Shown here in pieces: positions 25,455 to 33,162 of a stretch of DNA of 64,000 nucleotides (the first letter of the stretch is position 1; each line of letters opens with the position of its first letter). The notes beneath the pieces are model-generated. The model did not search any database. It saw only the letters and a list, made by a program, of their open reading frames with translations, and was not told where the DNA came from. Origin of the DNA: Flavisericum labens (GTDB lineage: Bacteria; Bacteroidota; Bacteroidia; Flavobacteriales; Flavobacteriaceae); assembly GCF_045446075.1 (NCBI RefSeq), contig NZ_JBJJBQ010000011.1, positions 42,841 through 106,840 on the forward strand, given 5' to 3'. A program made the position numbers and the translations under genes.

Positions 25455-25868
25455 TTAAAGTTCAAACTTTACGATCTCCTCTTCTATCTCTGATTTACGC
25501 AGCTCCAAAGTGGATTGTAAATGAGAGGTTACCAATTTGATTAAATTGGTATTAGTGGTCTTAAACTCTAAATGATGGGAGTCTCTAATATGAAAAGAAG
25601 CGGAACCATCTTGATTGTAATTGAACTTAGTGAGTTCATTTAAGGTTTGGTTTAACCGCTCTCTTTGAGTGGCCAACCCCCTTAGTTTTTCAAATCTTTG
25701 GATACGGTCATCCAAATTGATTGCAGGTTTTTTGGTTGGAGGCTTCATTTCTGATGTAACGGCTTTTCCAACAGCTTCTTCTGTTAATTTCTTTTTCACG
25801 TCCTTTTTAACGATGGCATTTTCTCTTTTTGATACACCGTTTTGCTTCTCTTTTGTTTTTGTTTCCAT
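25455..25868 (-). CDS. Hypothetical element-borne protein
   Basis: This 137-residue protein starts at ATG 25868 (METKTKEKQNG); the in-frame upstream extension to 25904 has no supporting signal. The first third is lysine-rich and low in complexity. The rest is predicted helical/coiled-coil with FEKLRGLATQRERLNQTLNELTKF and a C-terminal acidic helix (LELRKSEIEEEIVKFEL). No family is recognised with confidence. It is the outermost gene of the mobile module, about 350 bp from the tRNA-remnant junction. Confidence 0.6.
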   Translation of the reverse strand: METKTKEKQNGVSKRENAIVKKDVKKKLTEEAVGKAVTSEMKPPTKKPAINLDDRIQRFEKLRGLATQRERLNQTLNELTKFNYNQDGSASFHIRDSHHLEFKTTNTNLIKLVTSHLQSTLELRKSEIEEEIVKFEL

Positions 25869-25904
25869 GATAATGAAATTTTTAATTAAACAATATTTGA
25901 GCAA

Positions 25905-26213
25905 AACACTAACGGAAGCTAAAATCTCAGCTCAAAAGGAATCGGAATAAATAGAGACAAAGGAACGGCTTTATGCCGAAGTCTTTTGATGGGAGTTTTT
26001 ACGAGTTTTAATTGCAGAAATATTGGATGAATAAACGTTCACTTTTTTTAATATTTTAATAGTATTATAATCAACATTAAGTATATTTGATTTTTGTATG
26101 CAAATACAACTATTTAAGTTCATTTTATATTAAAATATTATTTGGTGCGTTAATCGGTGCGTCCAAACACAAAGCATAATTTAACTTTTTGAATATCAAT
26201 TGATTAAAATACA
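25905..26213. other. Gene-free right end of the mobile element
   Basis: This is AT-rich sequence with no gene. Near its end the 7-mer GGTGCGT occurs twice in direct orientation (26144-26150 and 26156-26162, 12-bp period). It is much more GC-rich than its surroundings and lies 52-70 bp from the junction with the tRNA remnant, a possible integrase or accessory-factor site. Confidence 0.45.
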
Positions 26214-26237
26214 GGTTCGAGCCCCAGCCCGGTCACA
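26214..26237 (+). other. tRNA 3'-end remnant, candidate attachment site of the element
   Basis: The sequence GGTTCGAGCCCCAG followed by CCCGGTCACA has the T-loop (TTCGAGC), the 3' half of a T stem (CCCAG) and the 3' half of an acceptor stem (CCCGGTC) with discriminator A. The bases to its left (ATACA) do not complete the T stem, and no anticodon arm exists upstream. It is followed directly by a strong terminator. This is the pattern left when a tyrosine recombinase inserts an element into the 3' end of a tRNA gene. Confidence 0.72.
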
Positions 26238-26240
26238 GAA

Positions 26241-26270
26241 AAAAGTTAAGCAATATTGCTTAACTTTTTT
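26241..26270 (+). terminator. Rho-independent terminator behind the tRNA remnant
   Basis: AAAAGTTAAGCAA (26241-26253) and TTGCTTAACTTTT (26256-26268) form a perfect 13-bp stem, followed by TTTATTTTT. It probably ended the original, now interrupted, tRNA transcript. Confidence 0.8.
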
Positions 26271-26291
26271 TATTTTTACTTAATTCATTTA

Positions 26292-26376
26292 GCGCACGTG
26301 GCGGAATTGGTAGACGCGCTGGCTTGAGGGGCCAGTATCCGTTTAGGATGTGGAAGTTCGAATCTTCTCGTGCGCA
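26292..26376 (+). tRNA. tRNA-Leu (anticodon GAG)
   Basis: This 85-nt class II tRNA has acceptor stem GCGCACG pairing with CGTGCGC and discriminator A. The anticodon arm is CTGGC-TTGAGGG-GCCAG, giving anticodon GAG, which reads CUC/CUU leucine codons. A long variable arm follows, and the T arm contains GTTCGAATC. CCA is not encoded, so the CCA-adding enzyme at 44170 would be needed. The gene is intact and sits 55 bp right of the element junction. Confidence 0.95.
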
Positions 26377-26444
26377 CTTTTTATTTCAATTTATTTTACC
26401 TTAATAAATTACATAATTTGTTTTAGCAAGGCATTTAATTTTTA

Positions 26445-26487
26445 TTTTTTGCTCATATATTGATAATTATCCTTAGTTTTGTTTAAC
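26445..26487 (+). promoter_or_regulatory. Promoter of the CarH-like regulator with operator half-site
   Basis: A -33-type TTTTTTG (26445-26451) and a -7-type TAGTTTTG (26474-26481, matching TAnnTTTG) are 22 bp apart, typical of Bacteroidota. TTGTTTAAC (26479-26487) overlaps the -7 box and equals one half-site of the palindrome at the crtI promoter, which suggests autoregulation. Confidence 0.65.
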
Positions 26488-26502
26488 AAAAAAAAAGTAT
26501 TG

Positions 26503-27402
26503 ATGAACAATATTAAGGTTAATTTCAGTATTAAGGACTTAGAAAATCTTAGTGGAATAAAGGCCCACACGATACGAATTTGGGAAAAGCGTTATGAACT
26601 TCTGAGTCCAGAACGTACAGATACTAATATTAGAAGCTATAACTTAGGAAGCCTTCAGAAACTGCTTAACATTTCTTACTTAAATAATAACGGACTTAAG
26701 ATTTCTAAAATAGCGGATTTAAAAGAAAATGAAATCCCTATAAAAGTCAGAGAAATAGCCTCTAGAGCAAAAGTTGAAGACCACGCCATAAATGCTCTTA
26801 AACTGGCCATGATAAATTTTGACCAGGTCTTGTTTTACAGTACGTACAATAATCTTCTTGAGAACAAAAGTTTCAGCGATATTTTCTATTGTGTATTTCT
26901 CCCATTGCTAGAAGAAATTGGCCTATTATGGCAAACCGACACCATTACGCCAGCTCATGAGCATTTTTTGTCAACCCACATAAAACAAAAAATACTGCTG
27001 AATATTGAAAGACTTCAAATTTTAGACCCAAGACCAGATTCTAAAACTTTTGTGCTATTCTTACCAGATAACGAAATTCATGATATCGGGCTACTTTTTA
27101 TAAATTATCAATTGCGCAGTAAAGGCTACCATACCATTTTTCTGGGAGAAAGTGTGCCTATGGAAAGTTTGAGGGGAGTGCTAGAGTTTTTTGACGACCT
27201 TACTTTCATTTCCTATTTTACCGTTTACCCAGAAACGAAAGATATTCAAGATTATATCAATGACTTCAACAAACTCCTTCTTGGCAAAGACAATACCGAG
27301 CTTCTGTTACTTGGAAAGAAACTTGACGGTATCAATCTAGAGAGTGTTCCAGAAAAAATAAGTATTTTTAATTCTATCGAAAATTTAGTTAAAACATTAT
27401 AA
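26503..27402 (+). CDS. CarH-like MerR-family transcriptional regulator with cobalamin-binding domain
   Basis: This is 299 residues from ATG 26503; a TTG at 26479 is also open in frame, but it lies in the promoter -7 box. Residues 6-73 are a MerR helix-turn-helix (SIKDLENLSGIKAHTIRIWEKRYELL). The B12 helical bundle has LLWQTDTITPAHEH, i.e. W-x9-E-H (Trp143, Glu153, His154), the signature of the CarH photoreceptor. The Rossmann B12 domain has NEIHDIG (E-x-H-x-x-G; His193 as the candidate lower cobalt ligand). By analogy with CarH, it would repress carotenoid genes in the dark as an adenosylcobalamin-bound tetramer and release DNA in light. It lies 43 bp upstream of crtI in the same direction. 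DNA-binding and light response are inferred. Confidence 0.87.
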   Translation: MNNIKVNFSIKDLENLSGIKAHTIRIWEKRYELLSPERTDTNIRSYNLGSLQKLLNISYLNNNGLKISKIADLKENEIPIKVREIASRAKVEDHAINALKLAMINFDQVLFYSTYNNLLENKSFSDIFYCVFLPLLEEIGLLWQTDTITPAHEHFLSTHIKQKILLNIERLQILDPRPDSKTFVLFLPDNEIHDIGLLFINYQLRSKGYHTIFLGESVPMESLRGVLEFFDDLTFISYFTVYPETKDIQDYINDFNKLLLGKDNTELLLLGKKLDGINLESVPEKISIFNSIENLVKTL

Positions 27403-27409
27403 TTATTTT

Positions 27410-27447
27410 ATATTGTTTAACTTTTTTGTATATTTGTTAAACAATAT
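27410..27447 (+). promoter_or_regulatory. Palindromic operator over the crtI promoter and start codon
   Basis: ATATTGTTTAAC (27410-27421) and GTTAAACAATAT (27436-27447) are a perfect 12-bp inverted repeat with a 14-bp spacer. The spacer and the first base of the right arm contain TATATTTG (27429-27436), a TAnnTTTG -7 box. The right arm ends inside the crtI ATG (27446-27448). A bound dimer or tetramer would block both promoter and start. The likely ligand protein is the adjacent CarH-like regulator. Confidence 0.75.
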
Positions 27448-28918
27448 GAAAACGACTGTAAACATAATAGGTTCTGGCTTCTCATCTTTGGCCGCTTCTT
27501 GCTACCTAGCCAAAGCGGGATTTGACGTCACTATATTCGAAAAAAACAAGACTATTGGTGGCCGTGCCAGACAACTTAAAAAAGAAGGGTTTACATTCGA
27601 CATAGGGCCAACTTGGTATTGGATGCCAGATGTTTTTGAACGTTTCTTTTCTGATTTCGACACAAAGCCGTCAGACTTTTATAGCTTAGAAAAGCTAAAT
27701 CCTGCCTACAGCGTTTATTTTGGAAAAGATGATTTCATAACTATTGAAGATACATTAGACAAAATAGCCATCGCTTTTGAAAAAGAGGAAACCGGAAGCT
27801 CTGAGAAACTTCATAAATTTATTAGTGAAGCCAAAAGCAATTATAACATTGCAATTAAAGACTTAGTTTACAACCCTGGTGTTTCGCCTTTAGAATTGAT
27901 TACTCCAGCCACAATAAAAAAAATCAATCAATTTTTTAGCACGATAAAAAAAGATGTTAGAAAGGAATTTAAAAATGACCGATTAGTAAAAATACTCGAG
28001 TTTCCAGTTTTATTTTTAGGTGCCAAGCCAAGTGACACGCCCTCTTTTTATAGTTTCATGAACTACGCCGATTTTGGCTTGGGAACTTTTCATCCTAAAA
28101 AAGGCATGTACCAAGTTATTCTGGCTATTGAAAAGCTTGCTGTTCAACTTGGCGTTAAAATTAAAACTGAAAGTCCAGTAGATAAAATACTGGTAAATGA
28201 AGGTGAGGCCATTGGAATTGTGTCTAACGGCGAAAAGCACCTTTCCGACATAACCGTGAGCGGTGCAGATTATCACCATACAGAAACTCTTTTGAATAAA
28301 GAATACAGGCAATATTCTGAAGCATATTGGGAAAGAAAGACATTTGCACCTTCTTCACTCCTATTTTACGTAGGATTTGATAAAAAATTAAAAAACGTTA
28401 ACCATCACACCTTATTCTTTGACGTTGATTTTGATGTTCATGCCGAAGCCATTTATGACACCCCCAACTGGCCAGAAAACCCATTGTTTTACGCAAGTTT
28501 TCCTAGTATAACAGATACTAATTCGGCTCCAGATGGAAAAGAGTCAGGCATATTTTTAATTCCGCTTGCCCCAGGCTTAGAAGACACACCTGAACTCAGA
28601 GCCAAATACTTCAACAAAATAATTACCCGTTTCGAAACTTTAACATCCCAAAATGTACAAAGCCATATTATCTTTAAAGAAAGTTTTTGTGTAAACGATT
28701 TTATCAAAGATTATAATTCTTATAAAGGAAATGCTTATGGCATGGCCAACACGCTCATGCAAACTGCATTTTTAAGACCCAAATTAAAAAGTAAGCTGGT
28801 TAAAGATTTGTTTTTTACCGGACAATTAACAGTACCCGGTCCAGGTGTTCCACCATCCTTAATTTCAGGAAAACTGGTAGCCGATTTAGTAACTAAACAC
28901 CATCCCATTTTAGTATGA
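27446..28918 (+). CDS. crtI: Phytoene desaturase CrtI
   Basis: This 490-residue FAD-dependent enzyme converts phytoene to lycopene by four desaturations. It has an N-terminal dinucleotide-binding motif GSGFSSLAASCYLAKAGFDV with EK at strand two, then GGRARQLKKEGFTFDIGPTWYWMPDVFERFF. The C-terminal family motif appears as LFFTGQLTVPGPGVPPSLISGKLVADLV. ATG 27446 is chosen because the N-terminus then begins right at the Rossmann fold; the longer frame from 27413 starts with TTG inside the operator. The stop overlaps the crtB start (ATGA), so the genes are translationally coupled. The leader is very short, with no Shine-Dalgarno. Confidence 0.95.
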   Translation: MKTTVNIIGSGFSSLAASCYLAKAGFDVTIFEKNKTIGGRARQLKKEGFTFDIGPTWYWMPDVFERFFSDFDTKPSDFYSLEKLNPAYSVYFGKDDFITIEDTLDKIAIAFEKEETGSSEKLHKFISEAKSNYNIAIKDLVYNPGVSPLELITPATIKKINQFFSTIKKDVRKEFKNDRLVKILEFPVLFLGAKPSDTPSFYSFMNYADFGLGTFHPKKGMYQVILAIEKLAVQLGVKIKTESPVDKILVNEGEAIGIVSNGEKHLSDITVSGADYHHTETLLNKEYRQYSEAYWERKTFAPSSLLFYVGFDKKLKNVNHHTLFFDVDFDVHAEAIYDTPNWPENPLFYASFPSITDTNSAPDGKESGIFLIPLAPGLEDTPELRAKYFNKIITRFETLTSQNVQSHIIFKESFCVNDFIKDYNSYKGNAYGMANTLMQTAFLRPKLKSKLVKDLFFTGQLTVPGPGVPPSLISGKLVADLVTKHHPILV

Positions 28919-29754
28919 AAGCACTATTCGATACCGTTTCTTACCAATCTAGTAAGTTAGTAACTAAAACTTACAGCACTTCTTTTTCGTTGGCAACAAA
29001 AATGTTATACAAAACCATCAGAAATGATATCTACAACATTTATGGTTTTGTTCGTTTTGCTGATGAAATCGTAGATTCTTTTCACGATTACCCAAAAGAA
29101 ATGCTTTTCAATAGGTTTTCTGATGATTTAGAATTGGCTATTGAAAACAAAATTAGCCTCAACCCTATTTTAAACGCCTTTCAATATACCTTTCACAAAT
29201 ACGGGATTGACAAAGACTTAGTTGATGCCTTTATGAAAAGTATGCGTCAAGATTTACATAAGTCAACATATTTAACCGAAGCGGAGTTTAAAGAATACAT
29301 TTATGGGTCGGCCGATGTGGTCGGACTAATGTGCTTAAAGGTATTTGTGAAAGGAGACCAACAGAAATACGATGAATTAAAGGAAACAGCTATGGCATTA
29401 GGCTCCGCTTTTCAAAAAGTCAACTTTTTACGAGACTTAAAGGCCGATTTTGAAGGATTGGAAAGAACCTATTTTCCAAATACCGATTTAAAAAATCTGG
29501 ATGAGGTTTCAAAACAAGACATCATTGCAGATATTGAATCCGATTTTAAAAAAGGGCTATGCGGAATAAAACAACTACCCATTGAAGCTAAATTTGGAGT
29601 TTTCATGGCCTACCGCTATTACAACCAATTACTTAAAAAGCTAAAAAGAACTCCGGCGTTAAGAATTAAAGATTCAAGAATTCGAGTATCCAACCCAAAA
29701 AAAATTGAACTTTTAATGCGCAGTTATGTAAAATATCAATTAAATTTATTGTAA
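28915..29754 (+). CDS. crtB: Phytoene synthase CrtB
   Basis: This 279-residue squalene/phytoene synthase joins two geranylgeranyl diphosphates into phytoene. Both aspartate-rich motifs are present: FADEIVDSFHD in the first third and FLRDLKADFEGLERTYFP in the second half. YIYGSADVVGLMCLKVF is also a family motif. The ATG overlaps the crtI stop by 4 bp, and crtZ follows 9 bp after its stop. Confidence 0.96.
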   Translation: MKALFDTVSYQSSKLVTKTYSTSFSLATKMLYKTIRNDIYNIYGFVRFADEIVDSFHDYPKEMLFNRFSDDLELAIENKISLNPILNAFQYTFHKYGIDKDLVDAFMKSMRQDLHKSTYLTEAEFKEYIYGSADVVGLMCLKVFVKGDQQKYDELKETAMALGSAFQKVNFLRDLKADFEGLERTYFPNTDLKNLDEVSKQDIIADIESDFKKGLCGIKQLPIEAKFGVFMAYRYYNQLLKKLKRTPALRIKDSRIRVSNPKKIELLMRSYVKYQLNLL

Positions 29755-29763
29755 ATTATAGCT

Positions 29764-30213
29764 ATGCATACTGTTTATTGGATATTGATTTATTTAGGAA
29801 CCTTTTGTATCATGGAATTTATGGCATGGTTTACACATAAGTACATCATGCATGGTTTTTTATGGCGTCTGCATAAAGACCATCATAAAAAAGACCACGA
29901 TAGTTGGTTTGAACGAAATGATGCTTTTTTTCTTTTTTACGCAGCGGTAAGTATATTTTGTTTTTACCAATGGGGTTACAACGACATCTGGTTTACCCTA
30001 CCCATTGGCCTTGGCATACTTTCTTATGGCATAACCTATTTTTTGGTTCACGATATATTTATTCACCAGCGCTTTAACATTTTTAGAAACGCTAACAATT
30101 GGTATGCCCGTGGAGTAAGACGTGCCCATAAAATTCACCATAAGCACTTAGGAAAAAAAGATAGCGAATGTTTCGGAATGCTTTTTGTTCCATTTAAATA
30201 CTTCAAAAAGTAA
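29764..30213 (+). CDS. crtZ: Beta-carotene hydroxylase CrtZ
   Basis: This 149-residue membrane di-iron hydroxylase makes zeaxanthin from beta-carotene. The histidine boxes are HKYIMHGF, HKDHHKKDHD, HDIFIHQRF and HKIHHKHLGKKDSECFGML, as in the fatty-acid-hydroxylase superfamily. Hydrophobic segments alternate with these boxes. It sits in the crt operon between crtB and crtY. Confidence 0.94.
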   Translation: MHTVYWILIYLGTFCIMEFMAWFTHKYIMHGFLWRLHKDHHKKDHDSWFERNDAFFLFYAAVSIFCFYQWGYNDIWFTLPIGLGILSYGITYFLVHDIFIHQRFNIFRNANNWYARGVRRAHKIHHKHLGKKDSECFGMLFVPFKYFKK

Positions 30214-30222
30214 TTTTATACG

Positions 30223-31368
30223 ATGGAGCAAAGCGTCCATTTCGACTATATCATTATTGGAAATGGATTGGCCGGACTGCAACTAGCATTACGAATGGAA
30301 GAGGATAATTTCTTTTCCGATAAGAAAATTGCTTTAATTGACCCTTCTAAAAAAAACAGTAACGACAAAACTTGGAGTTTTTGGGAAACTGAACCGTCAA
30401 GATGGAATTCGTTGGTATACAAGTCTTGGGAAGAAACATCCATAATCACTTCAAAAGAATACATCCCTTTTAATCTTTACCCCTATTCATATAAAACCAT
30501 TCGGTCGATTGATTTTTACACTGAAGCCAAAAACCGATTAAAAAACAGTAATAATTTTCAATTTATAAAACAATCGGTTCTATCGATTGACCAAACCAAT
30601 ACATTACTTGTAAAGACCGAAAACAACTCATACTCGGCTTCGCATGTTTTTGATAGCAGAATTCCATCTGACTTTTCAAAAAATTCTAAAAATCACATTT
30701 CTTTAATTCAGCATTTTAAGGGATGGATGATTAAAACAGAAAAGGAAACTTTCAACGATTCTCAATTTACCATGATGGATTATAGGTTGAAAGACTCTAA
30801 TCAATGCACCTTCATGTATGTTTTACCTTTTTCTAAAAACGAAGCCTTAATTGAGTTTACTTATTTTACCGAACACGTTGTACAAGAAAAAACCTATAAT
30901 GAATTTATTGAAACTTATATAAAGGACTATCTAAAAATTGACAATTACTCGATTATTGAAACTGAAATGGGGCAAATACCAATGACCACTTTTCCTTTTC
31001 ATAAATTCAACACCAACAAAATAACAAAAATTGGAACTGCAGGTGGCTGGGTAAAAGGTTCTACGGGATATTCGTTTAAAAACACCGAAAAGAAAACCGT
31101 AAAAATTATTGAAAATCTAAAAGATAACCAATTACCTTCTAAAGGCCTTTTCAAAAAACGTTTCAGGTTTTACGATAAAGTATTTTTAAAAGTATTGAAA
31201 GACGAAAACTATAAAGGCGAATGGATTTTTAGTCAGTTTTATAAAAAAAACAACCCAGTAACCATTTTTAGGTTCTTAGATGAAGAATCCACTTTTATTG
31301 AAGAGTTAAAAGTGATGAATTCGTTGTTTTCGTGGTCATTTATAAAAGCATTTTTTAAAACACTTTAG
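30223..31368 (+). CDS. crtY: Lycopene beta-cyclase CrtY
   Basis: This 381-residue FAD-binding lycopene cyclase forms both beta-rings of beta-carotene. The N-terminus has FDYIIIGNGLAGLQLALRM, then ALIDPS and NDKTWSFWE, the CrtY-type signature. FMYVLPFSKNEALIEFTYFT and ETEMGQIPMT...KIGTAGGWVKGSTGYSF are typical of the C-terminal half. It is the last gene of the crt operon; a two-way terminator follows. No crtW ketolase is nearby, so zeaxanthin is the expected end product. Confidence 0.94.
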   Translation: MEQSVHFDYIIIGNGLAGLQLALRMEEDNFFSDKKIALIDPSKKNSNDKTWSFWETEPSRWNSLVYKSWEETSIITSKEYIPFNLYPYSYKTIRSIDFYTEAKNRLKNSNNFQFIKQSVLSIDQTNTLLVKTENNSYSASHVFDSRIPSDFSKNSKNHISLIQHFKGWMIKTEKETFNDSQFTMMDYRLKDSNQCTFMYVLPFSKNEALIEFTYFTEHVVQEKTYNEFIETYIKDYLKIDNYSIIETEMGQIPMTTFPFHKFNTNKITKIGTAGGWVKGSTGYSFKNTEKKTVKIIENLKDNQLPSKGLFKKRFRFYDKVFLKVLKDENYKGEWIFSQFYKKNNPVTIFRFLDEESTFIEELKVMNSLFSWSFIKAFFKTL

Positions 31369-31391
31369 GAATTCATTGCATTCCAAACACA

Positions 31392-31418
31392 AAAGGCACG
31401 GTTAATATCCATGCCTTT
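31392..31418. terminator. Bidirectional terminator between crtY and the lipoprotein gene
   Basis: AAAGGCA (31392-31398) and TGCCTTT (31412-31418) form a 7-bp stem between convergent genes, with AT-rich flanks on both sides. Confidence 0.6.
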
Positions 31419-31438
31419 ATTTAACAAAAAGAATACTT

Positions 31439-32308
31439 TTATCTGGTTACTGTCCCTGATAAACTTGTAACTGGTCCTGTTCCCATATCGATTGTGCTAT
31501 GGTCGGTTGCCCCCGCCGGTACCATATGAGCCAAAGGCTTCAATGTAAATGGCGCAGGACTATTATCCGGGTTGGGTTCAACCGAAATAACGACAGTTTT
31601 TCCTCTTAAATCCGTTGGAAAAGTTAAACTACCTGGTGCGTTTTGCAAATAATCTTCTCCCGGAAACGGAGGACCATCGCCTAAACTTCCCTTAAATGGT
31701 GTTGTGGTAGCATTATCGTCAAAATCGGCCACATCAGTAAATGTTCCTGAACTAACGGGAAGACCATCTATTACCGCCCATCCTTCGTATTTCCAACCAG
31801 CTGATAAATCTGGTAAATTTAACCCTACCGCAGGAGTGCCACTTGATAAATCCAAAAACCAAACACCGCTAAGTTCATTAGTATTTTCGCCATCAGTTGG
31901 TGTTGCCAAAATATATTTACCAGAAGCCGAACTAAAATCGGCAACAATTCCTGATGAGTTTACGTTAGCCGAATCACCTGAAAAATCACCAACTAAAATT
32001 TTGGTAGCTGCCGGTGCAGGATCTGGGTCGATTGCAGGCTCTATGGAAAGAACAAAAGTAGTAGCACTTGATAGTTGTTCTGCATCAACATTAAATTTTT
32101 GTGGGAAGGTTACAGAAGTAAAAGTTCCGGTTGAAACTGGATTTCCATCAACGATTATCCAACCTTCGTAAACATAATCATTTCCTAAATCTTCAAGTCC
32201 GTTTAAATTAAGAGTTAAACGAGCTGTGGTCTGGCCGTCATCATCCTTACTGCATGAAGTAGCCATAATTGCTATAGCCATTAAGGCATAAATAGTTCTT
32301 TTAATCAT
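31439..32308 (-). CDS. Lipoprotein with two RskA-like (anti-sigma-K C-terminal) modules
   Basis: This 289-residue lipoprotein has lipobox ATSC (Cys19). It contains two similar halves, each with a motif of the form YEGWxxxDGxPVSxGTFTxV (around residues 43-65 and 170-195) and each ending in VxSIEP/VISVEPxPDxxPAP. This YEGW...G.P...GTF pattern recalls the extracytoplasmic RskA domain of anti-sigma factors. There is no membrane helix, no zinc-finger anti-sigma domain and no adjacent sigma factor gene, so it is not itself an anti-sigma factor. Surface or periplasmic role unknown. It is convergent with crtY. Confidence 0.72.
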   Translation of the reverse strand: MIKRTIYALMAIAIMATSCSKDDDGQTTARLTLNLNGLEDLGNDYVYEGWIIVDGNPVSTGTFTSVTFPQKFNVDAEQLSSATTFVLSIEPAIDPDPAPAATKILVGDFSGDSANVNSSGIVADFSSASGKYILATPTDGENTNELSGVWFLDLSSGTPAVGLNLPDLSAGWKYEGWAVIDGLPVSSGTFTDVADFDDNATTTPFKGSLGDGPPFPGEDYLQNAPGSLTFPTDLRGKTVVISVEPNPDNSPAPFTLKPLAHMVPAGATDHSTIDMGTGPVTSLSGTVTR

Positions 32309-32382
32309 AGTTTTTAGTTTTTAAGTTTTTCGTTACCCAAAATTAAACCATAAAACTACCTTAAAATGTTAGCCAGCTAACA

Positions 32383-33054
32383 CTATGCCGTATTTTGATA
32401 AATTCTTATTGTTTTTCGTGTGAATTCTATCTTGTTTTCGTCTTTTAATTCGTTTAAAATTATGTTTAACGTAGGCCTTGAAGTACCTATTAAACAAGCA
32501 ATATCTTTTTGAGTATAGGGATGTTGAATAATTTTGTCGCCGGTTTTTTCACAGTCGTACCCATAATCTGAACATAGCTCATCCAAAAACTCCAAAAATC
32601 GAGTTTTGGCATCTTTAAACATCAACAACTGTAAACGTCTTTCAAGCCGTTTTAACTTAAAGCCTATAAATTTGTAAATTTTAAAACTAAAAGTTTGGTT
32701 GTCGCGCATTAAATTATGCATGGTCTCCACACCAACAGGACAAATGCTGGTATCGTTATCAACAGATTGGGCGAACTCTTCACGTTTGGACTCACCTAAA
32801 ATAGCCGTTTCACCAAACAGCTCTCCTCGGGTTAAAATAGCTTTCACTATTTCATCACCTGCTTCACTATAGTAACCTAATTTAACTTTTCCTTTTTCTA
32901 TGAGATAGACTTTATTAGCTGAGTCTTCCTGAAAATATATGTAATCTTTCTTCTGGTAGGAATCAAAATCGTGATTGGTTTTGTATGCTTTAAATTTGTG
33001 CGGGCAGAGCATCTTAAAAAGATTGACATCATCAAAGAACCAAAGTGATTTCAT
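32383..33054 (-). CDS. Crp/Fnr-family transcriptional regulator
   Basis: This 223-residue protein has an N-terminal cNMP-binding-like beta-roll (VYLIEKGKVKLGYYSEAGDEIV, LFGETAILGES) and a C-terminal winged helix (YTQKDIACLIGTSRPTLNIILNELKDENKIEF). There is no Fnr-type cysteine cluster, so oxygen sensing by an Fe-S centre is unlikely. The effector is unknown. It is a single gene between the lipoprotein gene and a terminator-bound upstream gene; its target is not evident. Confidence 0.9.
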   Translation of the reverse strand: MKSLWFFDDVNLFKMLCPHKFKAYKTNHDFDSYQKKDYIYFQEDSANKVYLIEKGKVKLGYYSEAGDEIVKAILTRGELFGETAILGESKREEFAQSVDNDTSICPVGVETMHNLMRDNQTFSFKIYKFIGFKLKRLERRLQLLMFKDAKTRFLEFLDELCSDYGYDCEKTGDKIIQHPYTQKDIACLIGTSRPTLNIILNELKDENKIEFTRKTIRIYQNTA

Positions 33055-33120
33055 TTTTACTAGTGTTTGTTTAAGTTCGACAGTCGTCAGTTCCAGCTAA
33101 AACTTACACCTAAAAACAAG

Positions 33121-33145
33121 AAAACCTCCTTTTAAAGGAGGTTTT
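33121..33145 (-). terminator. Terminator after the DUF5606 gene
   Basis: AAAACCTCC (33121-33129) and GGAGGTTTT (33137-33145) form a perfect 9-bp stem with a 7-nt loop, 18 bp after the stop of the gene at 33163. Confidence 0.85.
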
Positions 33146-33162
33146 AAAATTATATTCTGATT

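Larger units (their letters stand above)
19218..26237 (-). mobile_element. Mobilisation module of an integrative mobilisable element (right part)
   Basis: All genes from 25868 down to 19218 are on the minus strand and of mobile-element type: DUF932, SSB, short RadC, BfmA-like, MobB relaxase and coupling protein. The right end is a tRNA 3'-end remnant at 26214-26237. No integrase or mating-pore genes are in the window. The left limit is not visible: no second copy of the tRNA remnant occurs in the window, so the element may extend through the PUL past base 1. The interval given covers only the recognisable module. Confidence 0.7.

Noticed and set aside
26214..26237. A complete tRNA gene
   Set aside because: Only the T-loop, 3' T-stem and 3' acceptor half are present; no D arm, anticodon arm or 5' acceptor strand exists upstream.
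31439..32308. Anti-sigma factor
   Set aside because: It is a lipoprotein without a membrane helix or cytoplasmic anti-sigma domain, and no sigma gene is adjacent.
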